A stretch of DNA of 64,000 nt, taken from Palleronia caenipelagi. Its GTDB lineage: Bacteria > Pseudomonadota > Alphaproteobacteria > Rhodobacterales > Rhodobacteraceae. The translations under genes and the position numbers were made by a program. Below are positions 1 through 9,043 of this stretch, in pieces. How positions within the stretch are numbered: position 1 is the first letter of the stretch; each line of letters opens with the position of its first letter. The stretch covers positions 1-64,000 of the forward strand of contig NZ_VFSV01000004.1 of assembly GCF_007004065.1 (NCBI RefSeq). The letters are read 5' to 3'. Below the pieces are notes generated by a model that was given only the letters and a program-made list of their open reading frames with translations, ran no database searches and was not told where the DNA came from.

Positions 1-511
1 CCGATATGCAAACGTCCGTCAGTCGAATGACCAGAACCGCCCGCATATCTCTTCAGATACTCGCAATTTCAAAGAGCTACCGACACAAAACTCAACAGAT
101 GCGCCCTAAACTAACGGCGCGCCCGCCTCATAATGTCCCGATGTCAGACCGCCTCATAAACACCAACTCAAGACCATCGTCAACCCGAAAGTTAACCGCC
201 CCGTGTCAGCGTCGCCTCAGCGACCCCCCCAACCGCGCCTCAGCGCCGCCGGTGAAAGGGCTTCTAAGTGTACCATGAAGACGCCGCAAGCAGTTTTTTC
301 AAGAAATTGACGCAAAGCCGCCAGAAAACGTTTTTACATGATTTTCAGCCCACATATCGTTGATCCAGAACGCCAATACGCCAAATCTTGAAACAATCAG
401 TCCGACGAGCATGAGGATCGGCGATACGCCGAAGATCGCGTGACGCGATTTCCACTTCGTCAAACCCGCCAAACACGAAAATCCCGACTCAAGGCGGGGG
501 GAATCGGAATC
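1..511. other. Non-coding or unassigned left edge
   Basis: I see no convincing gene here. An open frame at 6-278 (+) reads as a low-complexity Arg/Pro/Ser/Thr-rich peptide with no family resemblance and is probably spurious. The stretch from about 290 to 380 is noticeably more AT-rich than the coding DNA around it. The next gene, msrQ, ends at 512 on the minus strand, so the right part of this region is its 3' flank. No clear hairpin terminator is visible. Confidence 0.5.
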
Positions 512-1141
512 TCACGTAGTTTTAGCGGCTGGTTTGACCGGCCACGGGATGCGTAGACCCGGGACGCGCAAAGTGATCAGCGAAATGATTCCCACCAGAT
601 ACAGCAATGGCTCCAGTTCCCACACCTTTTGCACCATGACGAAGTGAACCGCTCCCAGCACAGCAATGGGATAGGTGAGCTTGTGCAGTTTCCGCCACCG
701 CATCGGGCCCATCTTGCGGATCGACAGGTTGTTTGAGGTCACTGCCAGCGGAATCGCCAGCACAAAGCCCACCATGCCGATGGTGATATAAGGCCGCTTC
801 ACGATATCCGCCCAGATCCGGTCGATGCGTTGCAGGTCGAGAATCGCCCAGGCGAGCAGATGACAGACGACCCAAAAGAAGAAGACGAGTGCCATGGCCC
901 GTCGGTATTTCACGAGTGACACGCCGGTGAGCTTGCGAAGCGGTGTCACCGCGAGGACCGCCACCAGCATCTGCATAGCTGCCAGACCCAGTGCCCGTTC
1001 CAGCGCGTTGATCGGCTCAACGCCCATCTGCCCGGTGATCGCCAGATAGAGATACCAAAGCGGGACGCCGAGACCGAACACATAGACCGGCCAGGTCGGA
1101 ATGCGCCGAAGGCCCCCGTTTATGCGCTGCGCGAAGGTCAT
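512..1141 (-). CDS. msrQ: MsrQ, heme-binding membrane subunit of the MsrPQ methionine sulfoxide reductase
   Basis: This is a 209-residue polytopic inner-membrane protein of the YedZ/ferric-reductase-like family. In the known system it passes electrons from the quinone pool or flavin through heme to periplasmic MsrP, which repairs oxidised methionines in envelope proteins. Hydrophobic segments run through the whole length. Candidate heme-ligand histidines are His94 (VVCHLLAW), His153 (RKLHKLTYP) and His166 (GAVHFVM). Length is normal for the family. Its start codon overlaps the msrP stop by one base (TGATG), so the two are probably translationally coupled. Assignment rests on family pattern and on pairing with msrP. 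Confidence 0.93.
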   Translation of the reverse strand: MTFAQRINGGLRRIPTWPVYVFGLGVPLWYLYLAITGQMGVEPINALERALGLAAMQMLVAVLAVTPLRKLTGVSLVKYRRAMALVFFFWVVCHLLAWAILDLQRIDRIWADIVKRPYITIGMVGFVLAIPLAVTSNNLSIRKMGPMRWRKLHKLTYPIAVLGAVHFVMVQKVWELEPLLYLVGIISLITLRVPGLRIPWPVKPAAKTT

Positions 1142-2049
1142 CAGTAATTGGCCCTCAGATCCATGCCTTTATACAGCCCGCCGACCTCGGCCTCGTAGCC
1201 GTTGAACATCAGCGTATCGATTCGAGCCGACAGGAGGCCTCCGCCAATCCGGCGCTCGGACGCCTGACTCCAGCGCGGGTGGCTCACCTCCGGGTTTACG
1301 TTGGCGTAAAAGCCATATTCACCGGGTTGCGAGCGATTCCAGCTCGTGGGCGGCTGGGTATCGGTCAGGGTGATCTTGACCACCGATTTGATCGACTTGA
1401 ACCCATATTTCCAGGGCACCACCAGACGCAGGGGCGCGCCGTTCTGGTTCGGGATCGGTTTACCATAAATACCGGTAGCCATGATCGTCAGCGGATGCAT
1501 CGCCTCGTCGAGACGCAGCCCCTCTACATAAGGCCATTGCAGCGACCGGGTGCGCTGACCCTGCATCTCCTCAGGTCGGTAGAGCGTCTCGAAGGCGACA
1601 TATTTCGCGCCGGACTGCACACCCGCCATGTTCAGCAGGTCAGCCAGTTCAAAGCCGTTCCACGGAACGACCATGGACCACGCTTCGACGCAACGCAGAC
1701 GATAGATCCGCTCCTCTATGGTCATCTTCTTCATGATATCGGCGAAGGCATAGGCGCCGGGGCGTTCAACCATGCCGTCGATGGTCACCGACCACGGGTT
1801 AGTGGTCAGGCTGCCTGCGTTTCGCTTGGGGTCGTCCTTGCCGGTGCCGAATTCGTAGAAGTTGTTGTAAGAGGTGATCTCTTCGTAACTGTTCGGCTCA
1901 AGCCCGCCCTTGGCCTCCGCCACGACCGGAGCCAGCCCCGCCCCCAGACCAAGGGCCCCCGCACCGAGCATCAGCTGGCGCCGGTTCAGAAAGGCGTTGT
2001 AGGGCGTCACATCGTCTTGCGTCAGGGTATTCGTCCAGCGGCCCGCCAT
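1141..2049 (-). CDS. msrP: MsrP, periplasmic molybdopterin methionine sulfoxide reductase
   Basis: This is the catalytic subunit of MsrPQ, 302 residues from the chosen start. It has a twin-arginine signal (Arg23-Arg24 followed by a hydrophobic stretch ending near AEA), so it should be exported folded with its cofactor. The sulfite-oxidase-type fold follows, with the likely Mo-ligand cysteine at residue 120 (YRLRCVEAW). I chose the ATG at 2049 because a GGAGG ribosome site lies 5 nt upstream. An in-frame ATG at 2061 overlaps that site and is less likely. The protein needs molybdenum cofactor; moaE and moaD are encoded about 7 kb away. Confidence 0.94.
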   Translation of the reverse strand: MAGRWTNTLTQDDVTPYNAFLNRRQLMLGAGALGLGAGLAPVVAEAKGGLEPNSYEEITSYNNFYEFGTGKDDPKRNAGSLTTNPWSVTIDGMVERPGAYAFADIMKKMTIEERIYRLRCVEAWSMVVPWNGFELADLLNMAGVQSGAKYVAFETLYRPEEMQGQRTRSLQWPYVEGLRLDEAMHPLTIMATGIYGKPIPNQNGAPLRLVVPWKYGFKSIKSVVKITLTDTQPPTSWNRSQPGEYGFYANVNPEVSHPRWSQASERRIGGGLLSARIDTLMFNGYEAEVGGLYKGMDLRANY

Positions 2050-2167
2050 GGGATCCTCCATAAATCGTTAGGAGACAAAATAACTTGACGGCGCCAGCAC
2101 TCAAATGAAACTCCCGTGAGAAGATGTAGCTTTCCCGCAATGGCGGGACCGGACCCGGGATTTTTCC

Positions 2168-2746
2168 ATGCTGATCGTGACCGCCCTCCTCGCCTATCTG
2201 CTTGGCTCTATTCCCTTTGGCATCCTTATTGCCCGGATCATGGGGCTTGGGGATTTGCGGCAGATCGGGTCTGGTAACATCGGCGCGACCAACGTTCTGC
2301 GGACCGGCAACAAGCTCGCCGCCGCACTGACTCTGATCGGAGACGCGGGCAAGGGCGCCGTCGCTGTGCTGATCGCCCGGGCGCTGGTCGGCGAGGATGC
2401 GGCGCTGGTTGCGGGGGTCGCGGCCTTCGTCGGGCATTGCTACCCAATCTATCTGCGCTTTAAGGGTGGCAAAGGCGTAGCGACCTTTATCGGAACGGTG
2501 CTGGCTCTGCACTGGCCTTACGGTCTGCTGGCAGTCGCCACTTGGATTGCGATGGCGGGCGTGTTCCGCATCTCATCGCTCGCGGCTCTGACGGCGTCGG
2601 CCCTCATTCCACTGATTGCACTGCTGTTCGGAAACATAAAACTGGCGGTGGCGCTCGGCCTGATGACGGCGGTGATCTACCATCGCCATGCCGCCAACAT
2701 CACGCGTCTGCGTGCGGGCACCGAGCCGAAAATCGGAAAAAAGTGA
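2168..2746 (+). CDS. plsY: PlsY, acyl-phosphate:glycerol-3-phosphate acyltransferase
   Basis: This 192-residue integral membrane enzyme transfers an acyl group from acyl-phosphate to glycerol-3-phosphate, the first committed step of phospholipid synthesis. Diagnostic PlsY motifs are present: LGSIPFG near residue 12, GSGNIGATN near 36-44 and the glycine-rich KGGKGVATF near 98. Hydrophobic segments alternate with these loops, as in the family. It is divergent from msrP with a 118 bp gap, and a strong hairpin follows the stop. Confidence 0.95.
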   Translation: MLIVTALLAYLLGSIPFGILIARIMGLGDLRQIGSGNIGATNVLRTGNKLAAALTLIGDAGKGAVAVLIARALVGEDAALVAGVAAFVGHCYPIYLRFKGGKGVATFIGTVLALHWPYGLLAVATWIAMAGVFRISSLAALTASALIPLIALLFGNIKLAVALGLMTAVIYHRHAANITRLRAGTEPKIGKK

Positions 2747-2761
2747 TCCCGGCCCGGTCGG

Positions 2762-2790
2762 GCGCTCCGGAGGTTTGCCCCCCGGAGCGC
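2762..2790. terminator. Intergenic hairpin between plsY and a lipoprotein gene
   Basis: A perfect 9 bp inverted repeat (GCGCTCCGG ... CCGGAGCGC) with an 11 nt loop lies between two convergent genes. No T-run follows on either strand, so it is either a weak bidirectional terminator or a 3'-end-protecting hairpin. Confidence 0.45.
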
Positions 2791-2800
2791 GGATCGGATC

Positions 2801-3064
2801 TTACGGGCAAGCAGCCGTGTAACGCTGACCATTGGCGTTTTCATACACGCACTGGCCGTTGTTGTTCTGGCCGATGTAGTTGCCCGCAGCGGCACCCACA
2901 GCGGCACCCACCAGCGCACCAGCAGCGCGGTCATCGTCACCGGACACAGCGAGACCGGTCGCCGCGCCAAGAGCCGCGCCAGTCAGCGCACCCTGATTGT
3001 TACCACCGGACTGACAGCCAGCCACAAGGGCGACCAGCGGAAGGGCGATGAGAAACTTTTTCAT
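2801..3064 (-). CDS. Small glycine-zipper outer-membrane lipoprotein
   Basis: This is an 87-residue predicted lipoprotein. A short signal peptide ends in a lipobox with Cys17 (LVAGC) as the lipidation site. The mature part contains Gly/Ala-rich zipper repeats (for example GAALGAATG and GALVGAAVGAAAG) typical of glycine-zipper/2TM proteins. I chose the ATG at 3064 because it places the signal peptide at the N-terminus; a longer upstream reading has no signal character. The function is unknown; such proteins usually sit in the envelope. The C-terminal tail has two cysteines (QCVYENANG...AACP). Confidence 0.8.
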   Translation of the reverse strand: MKKFLIALPLVALVAGCQSGGNNQGALTGAALGAATGLAVSGDDDRAAGALVGAAVGAAAGNYIGQNNNGQCVYENANGQRYTAACP

Positions 3065-3157
3065 AATATTTGCTCCGTTTAGCGTTTCGCAGCTGCCTGA
3101 ACGCGACAGCGACATCAACGCCCCGATCTATGCCCCGTTTTCCGGTGACATCCAATA

Positions 3158-4528
3158 TCAATAGGAAAATTCACCGAAGACCTGCGTAACGTCACCACTC
3201 CAGAGGCCATCATAGCGCTCGATCAGCTCATCCGCCGGAACCTTGCCTGTCTCGATGCTTTCCTTCAGCGCGTTGAGGAAATGGGTCTCGTCCGGTACGA
3301 GACCCCCTGCTCCGGCACAAGCCCGCGCCCTCAGTCCAGCGTTGGCGATCTCGACCGACTGACGCGCCAGTTCGTGCATGGATACCCCACCAGCTTCGGC
3401 CTGCAATCCGTGGATCGAGGCCTCGACCCTTAGCGCGTCGCGGGTTTCCGCATCCCACCCCTTGACCAGATCCCACGCCGCGTCGAGCGCGCTGTCGTCA
3501 TAGAGCAGCCCGACCCAGAAGGCCGGAAGCGCGCAGAGCCGCCGCCACGGACCGCCATCGGCACCGCGCATCTCGATGAACTTCTTGATCCGTGCCTCCG
3601 GGAATATCGTCGTCAGGTGGTCGGCCCAATCTGAGAGGGTCGGCTTTTCACCCGGCAACGCAGGTAGTTCGCCCTTGAGGAAGTCCCGGAAGGACTGCCC
3701 GAGCGCATTGATATACTGGCCCTCGCGATAAACGAAATACATGGGCACATCGAGCGCGTACTCGACCCAGGCCTCGAAGCCGAACCCGTCCTCGAACACA
3801 AATGGAAGCATCCCGGTCCGGTCCGCGTCCAGATCCCGCCAGATCCGCGCGCGCCAGGATTTGTGACCGTTGAGCTTGCCCTCCAGGAACGGCGAGTTGG
3901 CGAACAGCGCGGTGGCGACAGGCTGCAAGGCCAGCGCGACGCGCAGCTTCTTCACCATGTCCGCTTCGGAGGAGAAGTCCAGATTCACCTGCACAGTACA
4001 GGTGCGGCGCATCATCTGGGTGCCCAGTGCGCCAACTTTCTGCATGTAGCCGTCCATGAGCTTGTAGCGCCCCTTGGGCATCAGCGGCATCTCGTCATGA
4101 GTCCAGTGCGGTGCCGCGCCAAGCCCGATAAAGCCCACACCGATCTCGTCGGCGATCTCCTTCACCTGAGCGAGGTGATTGTTCACCTCATCGCAGGTCT
4201 CGTGGATCGTCTGCAGCGGCGCGCCGGAGAGTTCCAGCTGTCCACCCGGCTCCAGCGAGATATTCGCCCCGTCCTTTTCCAGCCCGATCAGACGGCCCGC
4301 CTCCTCGACAGGGGCCCAGCCAAAGCGGTCGCGCAGCCCGGACAACATGGCGAGAATCGAGCGATCCCCCTCATAGGGCAGCGGTTTGAGGGTCTCGGTG
4401 CAGTAGCCGAATTTCTCGTGCTCGGTGCCGATGCGCCACTGATCGCGGGGCTTGCACCCGTCGGCCAGATACTCGGCCAGTTGCTCATGGCGCTCGATGG
4501 GGCCCCCGCCCGACTGAGGTATGGACAT
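3158..4528 (-). CDS. gshA: Glutamate-cysteine ligase (plant/alphaproteobacterial type)
   Basis: This 456-residue cytoplasmic enzyme makes gamma-glutamylcysteine from glutamate, cysteine and ATP, the first step of glutathione synthesis. It belongs to the GCS2/plant-like class: the N-terminal IGTEHEKFGY motif, the LEPGGQLELSGAP active-site segment and the RRTCTVQVNLDF segment are all visible, and the length fits. The start at 4528 has a GGGA-type ribosome site 5 nt upstream. It probably lies at the end of a minus-strand unit with the membrane-protein gene and rsmE upstream. Confidence 0.95.
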   Translation of the reverse strand: MSIPQSGGGPIERHEQLAEYLADGCKPRDQWRIGTEHEKFGYCTETLKPLPYEGDRSILAMLSGLRDRFGWAPVEEAGRLIGLEKDGANISLEPGGQLELSGAPLQTIHETCDEVNNHLAQVKEIADEIGVGFIGLGAAPHWTHDEMPLMPKGRYKLMDGYMQKVGALGTQMMRRTCTVQVNLDFSSEADMVKKLRVALALQPVATALFANSPFLEGKLNGHKSWRARIWRDLDADRTGMLPFVFEDGFGFEAWVEYALDVPMYFVYREGQYINALGQSFRDFLKGELPALPGEKPTLSDWADHLTTIFPEARIKKFIEMRGADGGPWRRLCALPAFWVGLLYDDSALDAAWDLVKGWDAETRDALRVEASIHGLQAEAGGVSMHELARQSVEIANAGLRARACAGAGGLVPDETHFLNALKESIETGKVPADELIERYDGLWSGDVTQVFGEFSY

Positions 4529-4576
4529 CGGATCCCTTTCTCTTGCTGGATCGCCTTCGCACCTGTGCGCAAGACC

Positions 4577-5095
4577 TCACGAAGTCAAGCGCGGCTGCGG
4601 CCTGTGCCAGACCGACTTTAGCTCCGTCGAAGCATGGCGCAACGCCGAGAGCGCCCTTTCCTCCGACAAACCCGGCAGGGCGACCACGGCATCGAACAAG
4701 CGCTCTGCCCCTTCGGCATCCGTCGGAATCGTCAGGCGCTGCCTGGTCGTATCGGTGAAATGCCACCGCAGGGTACCCGCCGGAGACCGGGACACCGCGA
4801 CGGAAACCAGCGCTTCGACCGACAGAACACCGCCGCCGAACCCGTCGAGATAGGTGATCTGGCGCTCATCCACCGTCACGATCCCCGCGCCGCCGCCATC
4901 TCCGGGGCGCATCAGGCGCAGGATCCCGCTTCGCAGGACCGCCGCGCCCGCGACGATCAACGTCACGCCGACCCAGCGTAAGACGCCAAAAGATGTCACC
5001 GCCCACCACAGCCCCAGCGTCAGCAAGGCCGCGCCGAACGCCGCTTCGCGCCAGCGCATCAGGACCGGTATCAGTTCGGGACGGATCAGCGCCAT
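4577..5095 (-). CDS. Conserved-looking membrane protein of unknown function
   Basis: I do not recognise a named family. The 172-residue product has two hydrophobic segments near residues 17-35 and 39-58. A soluble C-terminal domain of about 110 residues follows, beginning with a short beta-rich stretch (GIVTVDERQITYLDGFGG). This layout resembles small PH-like or YdbT-like bacterial membrane proteins, but that is only an impression. It starts 3 bp after the rsmE stop and lies 48 bp before gshA, so it is almost certainly co-transcribed with both. Confidence 0.75.
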   Translation of the reverse strand: MALIRPELIPVLMRWREAAFGAALLTLGLWWAVTSFGVLRWVGVTLIVAGAAVLRSGILRLMRPGDGGGAGIVTVDERQITYLDGFGGGVLSVEALVSVAVSRSPAGTLRWHFTDTTRQRLTIPTDAEGAERLFDAVVALPGLSEERALSALRHASTELKSVWHRPQPRLTS

Positions 5096-5098
5096 GAT

Positions 5099-5818
5099 TT
5101 ACCAATCCCCCAACGCAGCTTGCCACAGGGTCAGGGCGGCGACGGCGGCGGTGTCGGCGCGCAAAATACGGGGGCCGAGGGAGACCGGGCGCGCCGCATC
5201 CATCCCATGGAGCCGGGTGCGCTCGGCCTCGGAGAATCCGCCCTCCGGACCAATGAGGATCGCCCAAGCGCCGGGCGTCTCAGCGGCCAGCGACGAAGCG
5301 GCGCCAACCATGCGCTCGTCGCAGAACATCAGCCGCCGCGCCGGGTCCCACCCGTCGAGCACCGCCCTGAGCCGCGCAATGTCGGCAACCTCGGGCACAA
5401 AGGTGCCACCACATTGCTCCGCCGCCTCGACTGCGTGAGCTTGCAGGCGATCCTGGCGAATCCGCTCGGAATTGGTGAACTCGGTCTGCACCGGGCAAAT
5501 CCGCGCAGCCCCCAGCTCGGCGGCTTTCTCGACGATAAAGTCGGTCCGCGTCTTCTTGATCGGCGCGAAGAGGAGCCAAAGATCCGGCGGATCGCGCTGC
5601 TCCGCCACCTGCTCAAGGCATTTCAGGCTGCCGCCCCGCTTACCCGCTTCGTCGATTCGTGCCGACCACGCGCCGTTCTGGCCGTCGAACACCTCGATCA
5701 GATCCCCCTGCCCACGACGCATCACGCCAAAGAGGTAATGAGCCTGATCCCGGGTCAGAGGAACCGATTGCCCCGCGCCCAGCGGGTGATCTAGATAAAG
5801 ACGAATGACAGAAGCCAC
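5099..5818 (-). CDS. rsmE: RsmE, 16S rRNA m3U1498 methyltransferase
   Basis: This 239-residue SPOUT-class methyltransferase methylates U1498 in the decoding centre of 16S rRNA using S-adenosylmethionine. The N-terminal PUA-like part is followed by the knot region with GPEGG at 190-194 and LGPRILRADTA at 214-224, both diagnostic. The only reasonable start is GTG at 5818, because the family begins almost directly with the IRLYLDHPLG segment. The frame stays open far upstream without coding character. The start is 15 bp from the divergent ubiA start, so the two share a very tight control region. Confidence 0.92.
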   Translation of the reverse strand: MASVIRLYLDHPLGAGQSVPLTRDQAHYLFGVMRRGQGDLIEVFDGQNGAWSARIDEAGKRGGSLKCLEQVAEQRDPPDLWLLFAPIKKTRTDFIVEKAAELGAARICPVQTEFTNSERIRQDRLQAHAVEAAEQCGGTFVPEVADIARLRAVLDGWDPARRLMFCDERMVGAASSLAAETPGAWAILIGPEGGFSEAERTRLHGMDAARPVSLGPRILRADTAAVAALTLWQAALGDW

Positions 5819-5833
5819 GACAGGACAGATCCC

Positions 5834-6784
5834 TTGACTGAACGTATTGAGACGAAAGGCCAGGTGGCTGATGCCGTCAAGGGCAACTGGGTCGATCATT
5901 GGGCCCCCGAGCCCACGCGCCCCTATCTGCGCCTCTCCCGCGCCGACCGTCCTGTCGGGACATGGTTGCTGCTGCTGCCGTGCTGGTGGGGGCTGGCGCT
6001 GGCCGCGGCCCACGGGGGTGAGGTGAGCGGTCTGACCTTCTGGATTGCGCTGGGCTGCGCCATAGGAGCCTTTCTGATGCGCGGCGCGGGCTGTACTTGG
6101 AACGATATCACCGACCGGGAGATCGACGGCAGCGTCGCACGAACCCGATCCCGCCCGATCCCGTCGGGTCAGGTGACCGTGAAACAGGCGCTGGGCTGGG
6201 CTGTCATACAGTCCCTGATCGCCTTCGGCATCCTGCTGACCTTTAACGGAACCGCAATCGCGCTGGGGGTCCTGTCGCTGCTGCCGGTCGCGGTCTATCC
6301 ATTTGCCAAGCGGTTCACGTGGTGGCCACAGGTTTTTCTCGGCATCGCCTTCAACTGGGGCGCGCTGTTGGCCTGGGCTGCGCAGGACGGCGGATTGCAC
6401 CCGGCGGCCGTGCTGCTCTACCTCTCCGGCATCGCGTGGACTCTCTATTACGACACGATCTACGCCTATCAGGACATCGAGGACGACGCCCTGATCGGGG
6501 TGAAATCCACCGCCCGGTTGTTCGATTCTCGCCCGATACCGTGGCTGATCAGCTTTGCCGCCGCAACGGTAGTGCTGATGGCAGGGGCTGTGATCTGGGC
6601 GCTGGGCAGCGATCCGCGCCTCTGGATAGCGCTGGCCGCGCCGGTGGGGCTGGGCGCCCACCTACTGTGGCAGTTGCGGCGCTTTGACCGTACCGACCCC
6701 GCCGCGTGCATGGTACTGTTCCGTTCCAACCGCGATGCCGGGCTGATTGCCGCGATGTTTCTCGCCGCAGCGGCGCTCCTGTGA
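5834..6784 (+). CDS. ubiA: UbiA, 4-hydroxybenzoate polyprenyltransferase
   Basis: This 316-residue multi-pass membrane prenyltransferase attaches the polyprenyl tail to 4-hydroxybenzoate in ubiquinone synthesis. It carries the two Asp-rich motifs of the family: NDITDREID near residues 94-102 and YQDIEDDALIG near 213-223. The LSRADRPVGTW entry segment is also typical. The start is a TTG at 5834; a GTG a few codons downstream is the main alternative. It is divergent from rsmE with almost no spacer. Confidence 0.94.
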   Translation: MTERIETKGQVADAVKGNWVDHWAPEPTRPYLRLSRADRPVGTWLLLLPCWWGLALAAAHGGEVSGLTFWIALGCAIGAFLMRGAGCTWNDITDREIDGSVARTRSRPIPSGQVTVKQALGWAVIQSLIAFGILLTFNGTAIALGVLSLLPVAVYPFAKRFTWWPQVFLGIAFNWGALLAWAAQDGGLHPAAVLLYLSGIAWTLYYDTIYAYQDIEDDALIGVKSTARLFDSRPIPWLISFAAATVVLMAGAVIWALGSDPRLWIALAAPVGLGAHLLWQLRRFDRTDPAACMVLFRSNRDAGLIAAMFLAAAALL

Positions 6785-6845
6785 TGGACGCGACACGGTC
6801 CGGCGTCTATGAGACCGGGTGTCGGGAATAGCAGAGACCGTGCCC

Positions 6846-8711
6846 ATGAAGATAAAGCCTCTTCTGGCGACGCTTGTCGCTTTCGTGCTGGCCTTGGGGA
6901 TCGCCGTGTTCGGGGCCCGCTTTGCCGTGTTTCAGATCGAGTCGCGGTCCGTCGCGGCCATCTATGAGACGCTCACCGAATCTGGATACGATTGGGCCGA
7001 AGTAACGGCGGACGGGTTGCAGATCCGCATGAGCGGAACCGCCCCCGATGAAGCCAGCCGCTTTCGTGCTTTGAGCGAGGCCGGGAAAATCGTCGATGGC
7101 ACGCGGATTGTCGATGAAATGGCCGTCGCACAAACCGCAGATATCGGGCTGCCGGACTTCTCGGTCGAGCTGCTGCATTCCGGCGAAGGGCTGACCCTGA
7201 TCGGGCTGGTGCCCAGCAGCATGGACCGGACCAGATTTCTGCAGGATCTGGTGCGAATCGTGGGACAGCGCCCGGTGACGGACCTGTTGCAGACAGCGGA
7301 TTTTCCGGCACCGGACGGCTGGGACGATGCTCTGGAGTTCGGCCTCGACGCCCTGCGCCGCAGCGAAAAGGCCAAAGTCTCCATCGCCCCGGACCGCGTC
7401 GGCGTGACCACCATGGCCGAGAGCAACGAAGCCAAAGCGCGGCTGGAGCGGCTCCTGACCACTGCCGCGCCCTCGGGAATTGAGGTTGCGCTCGACATTT
7501 CGGCACCCCGCCCGGTGATTACTCCGTTCCTGTTCCGAATGGTGAAAAGCCCTGATCGTGTCCGCTACATCGCCTGCTCTGTCCCGGATGAGGCCGCGCT
7601 GAAACGGGTGAAATCGGAGGCGGAGAAGCTGAGTTCTGTTATCCCGATCTGCACAACAGGGCTTGGCGTTCCCGCCCCGGACTGGATTGATGTGGTCCTG
7701 ATGGGGATGTCCAGCATGGCAGATGTGGCGGACGGGACCCTCACCTTGTCCGATCTGGACATGACGTTTGACGCTGGCGCTGAGGTAGAGAATTTCTCGA
7801 CCGTCGTCGCCGAGATGCGGCGGAACCTGCCCGAAGGTTACACGCTCACGGCAACACAGGAAGATCTGGAAATCGAGGCAGAGGAAACCCCCGCCGAATT
7901 CATGGCGTCGCTGAGCCCTGATGGCCGCGTGGAGATCAATGGTCGTATGGCCTCCAATCTCGACCGGAACAGCGTGACAACCTTTAGCCGTGCCATCTTC
8001 AGCGGCACCGAGGTCGACCCAACAATCGAGATTTCCGACAACGTTCCCGCTGGGTGGCTGCCCACGGTTTTGGCGGCCCTCGATGCCCTGTCGATTCTGG
8101 ACCATGGGGCGGTGACCGTCCGCGAGACAGGCATCACCCTCAGCGGCACCAGTGGCGACCGGAACGCAGAATCGAAAATCGCAGGACTGTTGACGGGCCG
8201 CCTCAGTGACGGCGCCCAGTATCGGATCGACGTCGAATACGACAAGCGGCTGGACCAGACTCTGGGCCTGCCGAGTCCTCAGGAATGCGTCGATCAGATC
8301 AACGGCGTGTTACAGACGCGGCAAATCACGTTCGACCCCGGCTCAGCCGATATCGACGCCGATTCGCGCGAGAGCATCGAAAAGATCGCCGAAGTCATGC
8401 GCAAATGCCTCGATATCCAGATGGAAGTCGGTGGCTACACCGACAGTCAGGGACGCGAGGAAATGAACCAGTCCCTCAGCCAAAGCCGCGCCGAAGCAGT
8501 GCTGGTGGCCCTGCAATCCCGCAGGATCCCCGTGGGCAATCTGGTTGCGACGGGCTACGGCGAAGCAAACCCGATCGCCAGCAACGACACTCCCGAGGGC
8601 CGCGAAGCCAATCGTCGGATTGAATTTCGCCTTCTCAGTGACGAGGCCGTGACGGGAGATGAACCGGCTTCGGAGAACGCCGAAACAGAGGAGGCTGAGA
8701 CGGCCGAATGA
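6846..8711 (+). CDS. Large OmpA-family envelope protein with N-terminal periplasmic repeats
   Basis: The 621-residue protein starts with a membrane anchor or signal segment (residues 5-25). A long region of about 450 residues follows, containing repeated BON/OsmY-like modules, for example stretches reading LTESGYDWAEVTADGLQIRMSG and GAVTVRETGITLSGTSGD-like elements. It ends in a peptidoglycan-binding OmpA domain near 490-605, with TFDPGSADID, VGGYTDSQG and NRRIEFRL. I chose the ATG at 6846 over an upstream GTG because it begins directly at the hydrophobic segment. It overlaps the next gene by 4 bp. A role in linking envelope layers is inferred only. Confidence 0.85.
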   Translation: MKIKPLLATLVAFVLALGIAVFGARFAVFQIESRSVAAIYETLTESGYDWAEVTADGLQIRMSGTAPDEASRFRALSEAGKIVDGTRIVDEMAVAQTADIGLPDFSVELLHSGEGLTLIGLVPSSMDRTRFLQDLVRIVGQRPVTDLLQTADFPAPDGWDDALEFGLDALRRSEKAKVSIAPDRVGVTTMAESNEAKARLERLLTTAAPSGIEVALDISAPRPVITPFLFRMVKSPDRVRYIACSVPDEAALKRVKSEAEKLSSVIPICTTGLGVPAPDWIDVVLMGMSSMADVADGTLTLSDLDMTFDAGAEVENFSTVVAEMRRNLPEGYTLTATQEDLEIEAEETPAEFMASLSPDGRVEINGRMASNLDRNSVTTFSRAIFSGTEVDPTIEISDNVPAGWLPTVLAALDALSILDHGAVTVRETGITLSGTSGDRNAESKIAGLLTGRLSDGAQYRIDVEYDKRLDQTLGLPSPQECVDQINGVLQTRQITFDPGSADIDADSRESIEKIAEVMRKCLDIQMEVGGYTDSQGREEMNQSLSQSRAEAVLVALQSRRIPVGNLVATGYGEANPIASNDTPEGREANRRIEFRLLSDEAVTGDEPASENAETEEAETAE

Positions 8712-9043
8712 ACCGTACCGAATTCATTGTTGCCACGGCACTGATCCTGTTTGTGGCCTTCGCGCTGGGCTGGTTTGCCAATTGGCTCGTGCACAGGATG
8801 ACCCGGGTTCAGCAGTCTGATCTGAACGAACTCGACAATCTGGCACGCGGACTTCACGAAGCCGAAGAACAGCGCGATCAGGCGATCGCCTATGTCCAAG
8901 AGCGCGAAGCCGAGATAGCGAACCAACTCAGGGCAACGGAGGCCGAGTTGCAGGCCACCATGGACACCGTGCGCCAACTCAGGTCGGAAAACGAAGAAAT
9001 GCGGGACTATATCGAGCAGATTCAAGCCCGCTCGGGCGGCTGA
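8708..9043 (+). CDS. Membrane-anchored coiled-coil protein
   Basis: The 111-residue product has one N-terminal transmembrane helix (about residues 6-25). A heptad-rich, highly charged coiled coil follows for most of the remainder, rich in Glu, Gln, Arg and Leu. It matches no named family I can identify. It starts inside the stop region of the OmpA-type gene (ATGA overlap), so the two are very probably co-expressed and may act together at the envelope. Its stop abuts the convergent moaE stop with no gap. Confidence 0.8.
   Translation: MNRTEFIVATALILFVAFALGWFANWLVHRMTRVQQSDLNELDNLARGLHEAEEQRDQAIAYVQEREAEIANQLRATEAELQATMDTVRQLRSENEEMRDYIEQIQARSGG

Noticed and set aside
6-278. 90-residue open frame at the left edge
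   Set aside because: Low-complexity Arg/Pro/Ser-rich composition, no family resemblance and no convincing ribosome site.
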